This document shows positions 62,397 through 64,000 of a stretch of DNA of 64,000 nt, in pieces (positions within the stretch are counted from its first letter, which is position 1; every line of letters begins with the position of its first letter). The notes below the pieces were generated by a model, which saw only the letters and a list, made by a program, of their open reading frames with translations, was not told where the DNA came from and made no database searches. The position numbers and the translations under genes were made by a program. Origin of the DNA: Temnothorax longispinosus (Eukaryota > Arthropoda > Insecta > Hymenoptera > Formicidae). The stretch is taken from NCBI RefSeq assembly GCF_030848805.1, contig NC_092360.1:13764001-13828000 (forward strand), given 5' to 3'.

Positions 62397-64000
62397 TCAT
62401 TTATACATGTGTCTTAAGTACGAATCGTTTTCTGCAGAAATATTTACCACTTTCATGGTTGGTTTTCCACCGCCATGACCTGCCTTGGTATCTATTCTTG
62501 CAAGTAAAAGGTTTTTCTGTTTCGACACATTTCCAAGCGTATATTGAAGAGTTGCTGTTAACTTAAGAGTATGCAAAGGTTCGACACGGTCATCATCATC
62601 GTCGTCATCATGATCAGCAGTCAGAAGCAACATTGCTGGATATTGTATGTCACCTGGTGGCACTTTTACATTATGTAAAGGTGAATATTTCAACAAGTTC
62701 TCGAAATGCTTGGGATCGTCGGAACTTCCATAATCCGAAACCCAATTAGAGCCGATGGTAAACTTATGAAAGCGTAACATATCCATAACTCTGCAATTTA
62801 AAAAAAAAAGTTAATGTTTTTTATATATGCCACGCGCGTCAATAACTTAAAAATAAATTAAATAAAAAGATTTAACTAACCCCACGTCAGCTATGGCGAC
62901 GCCAAACAGATCAGGTGTTTGATTTATACATACGGCAACAGTCAGACCTTCATTGCTGCTACCTTGAACTGTCAATTTCGCAGAGGTAGTGTATCCATTT
63001 TCTACAAGATATTTTGCTGCATATTGAAAATCATCGAATACATTTTGCCATCTTTCTCCATATTCACTACAACAAAGAATGGCACTTTTTGTTCAAACAG
63101 ATACACACACATTTCTATAAAAGTGTTCTTTCTATTGTTACATACCCTCCTCCACGAACATTAGCAACAGCAAATACTCCATTAAAATGTTGTATAAAAC
63201 TAAGTCTTGTAATACTGAACGTAGGTTGGATACTTGAATCGAAACCACCATATCCATAAAGTAAGCCTGGCATACTTCCATCTAATACAGCATCCTACAT
63301 TAAAAATTTTCTGATAATTTTTTAATTTTAACATTAATCAGAAAGACACAAAAATTTTTTTAATAATCTTAAACCATTTTTAAGTAGCTTCTTAAGTCGA
63401 AAATCTACAGCTCATATGATAAAAAAATATATTTTGTTATTAATTTTTTAAATAATCTACGTACATTCTTTGTTACTATAAACATGGGTATTTTTGTACC
63501 ATCCTTGCTTGGATAAAATATTTGACTAGTTTTGTATAAACTTGCATCAAAACCCTTCATTTTGATTTCTCGCAAGATCTGAAAACAATATTAATCATCG
63601 AGTTATAACTGTACCTAACAGAAAAAACTCATATCATATTTATTTGAAAAGATAGATACTAACTCGTGGTTCCTTTTCTTTTTTTAAATCAATCGTATAT
63701 ATAATTCCTGGGGTTAGGAATGATGTAAATTTATAAAATATCTCAGAATATTTCTTTTCTCCTGAGAATCCGATCACAGTGCCATGATCAAGAGGAAACG
63801 TTCTAAGAACTTTACCAGTGTTCAAGCAGTGCAGTTGCAAAATGTTCTATGAAATATTTAATTTTTAGCGTTCCTGCAGCAATCAATCTAAATATTTTAA
63901 GTATATATGTTTACCTTAACATCTTGTATGTAACAAGCAACAAATTTGTCTCCATCCACAGCACTAGCCCAATATAGTACATTCTCAGAATGTTCTGGCA
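62397..64000 (-). CDS. Prolyl oligopeptidase (prolyl endopeptidase), C-terminal half, partial
   Basis: Six exons read on -: beyond 64000-63915, 63846-63664, 63578-63465, 63294-63146, 63066-62881 and 62790-62397. All are GT-AG with matching phases, giving 369 visible residues. The gene continues past the window edge; the family is about 710 aa. Recognisable blocks are TSFLTPGIIY, IFYPSKDGTKIPMFIV, LYGYGGF and VANVRGGGEYGERW. They are followed by the nucleophile elbow GSSNEG, VMDMLRFHKFTIG, and the His loop DTKAGHGGGKPT. The family is a cytosolic serine peptidase cutting short peptides after proline. The usual elbow is GGSNGG and the usual Asp loop is DHDDRV. Here the elbow is altered and the Asp loop carries five extra Asp. 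The catalytic Ser, an Asp and the His remain, but activity is uncertain. It may be a divergent paralog. Confidence 0.95.

Noticed and set aside
1..64000. CRISPR arrays, operons, phage or plasmid modules
   Set aside because: The window is eukaryotic with spliced genes; the repeats seen are microsatellites and fold-backs, not spaced direct repeats.

Overview
The window looks like insect nuclear DNA, most likely hymenopteran and possibly ant. The genes have short-to-long GT-AG introns and animal-type products. GC content swings sharply between AT-rich stretches and CpG-rich blocks. There are many long (GA)n/(CT)n microsatellites and small fold-back elements. The species call is inference from gene family and base composition only.

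I can build five protein-coding genes exon by exon. (1) 2209-3794, + strand: a complete six-exon CD2BP2/Lin1-type U5 snRNP protein ending in a GYF domain. (2) 12901-14838, - strand: a single-coding-exon LRR transmembrane protein, probably of the tartan/capricious group. (3) 46060-48172, + strand: a two-exon secreted LRR protein with about 21 repeats. (4) 54154-60796, + strand: a seven-exon ABHD1/ABHD3-type alpha/beta hydrolase with a 4.6 kb first intron. (5) 62397 to beyond 64000, - strand: the C-terminal half of a prolyl oligopeptidase with odd changes at the active site. Genes 4 and 5 are convergent. The two LRR genes are divergent, with about 31 kb of apparently non-coding DNA between their start codons. 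That interval holds a CpG-rich, TATA-containing block (30.16-31.87 kb) ending in a good splice donor, a plausible first-exon region for a long-intron gene.

The rest (0-2.2 kb, 3.8-12.9 kb, 15-46 kb, 48.2-54.1 kb) is intergenic or intronic. Its recognisable content is microsatellites, several fold-back/MITE-like elements (18.7, 34.8, 37.4, 42.4, 53.5, 61.0 kb) and a decayed Penelope-type hammerhead-like motif inside intron 1 of the hydrolase gene. I found no convincing tRNA, rRNA, CRISPR, viral or bacterial-type system.

The genes have no obvious shared pathway. The products are a splicing factor, two LRR surface or extracellular proteins, a membrane lipid hydrolase and a cytosolic peptidase. 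The most interesting observations are the remodelled catalytic loops of the prolyl oligopeptidase, the strict Asn/Cys alternation in the second LRR protein, and the near-perfect hairpins.
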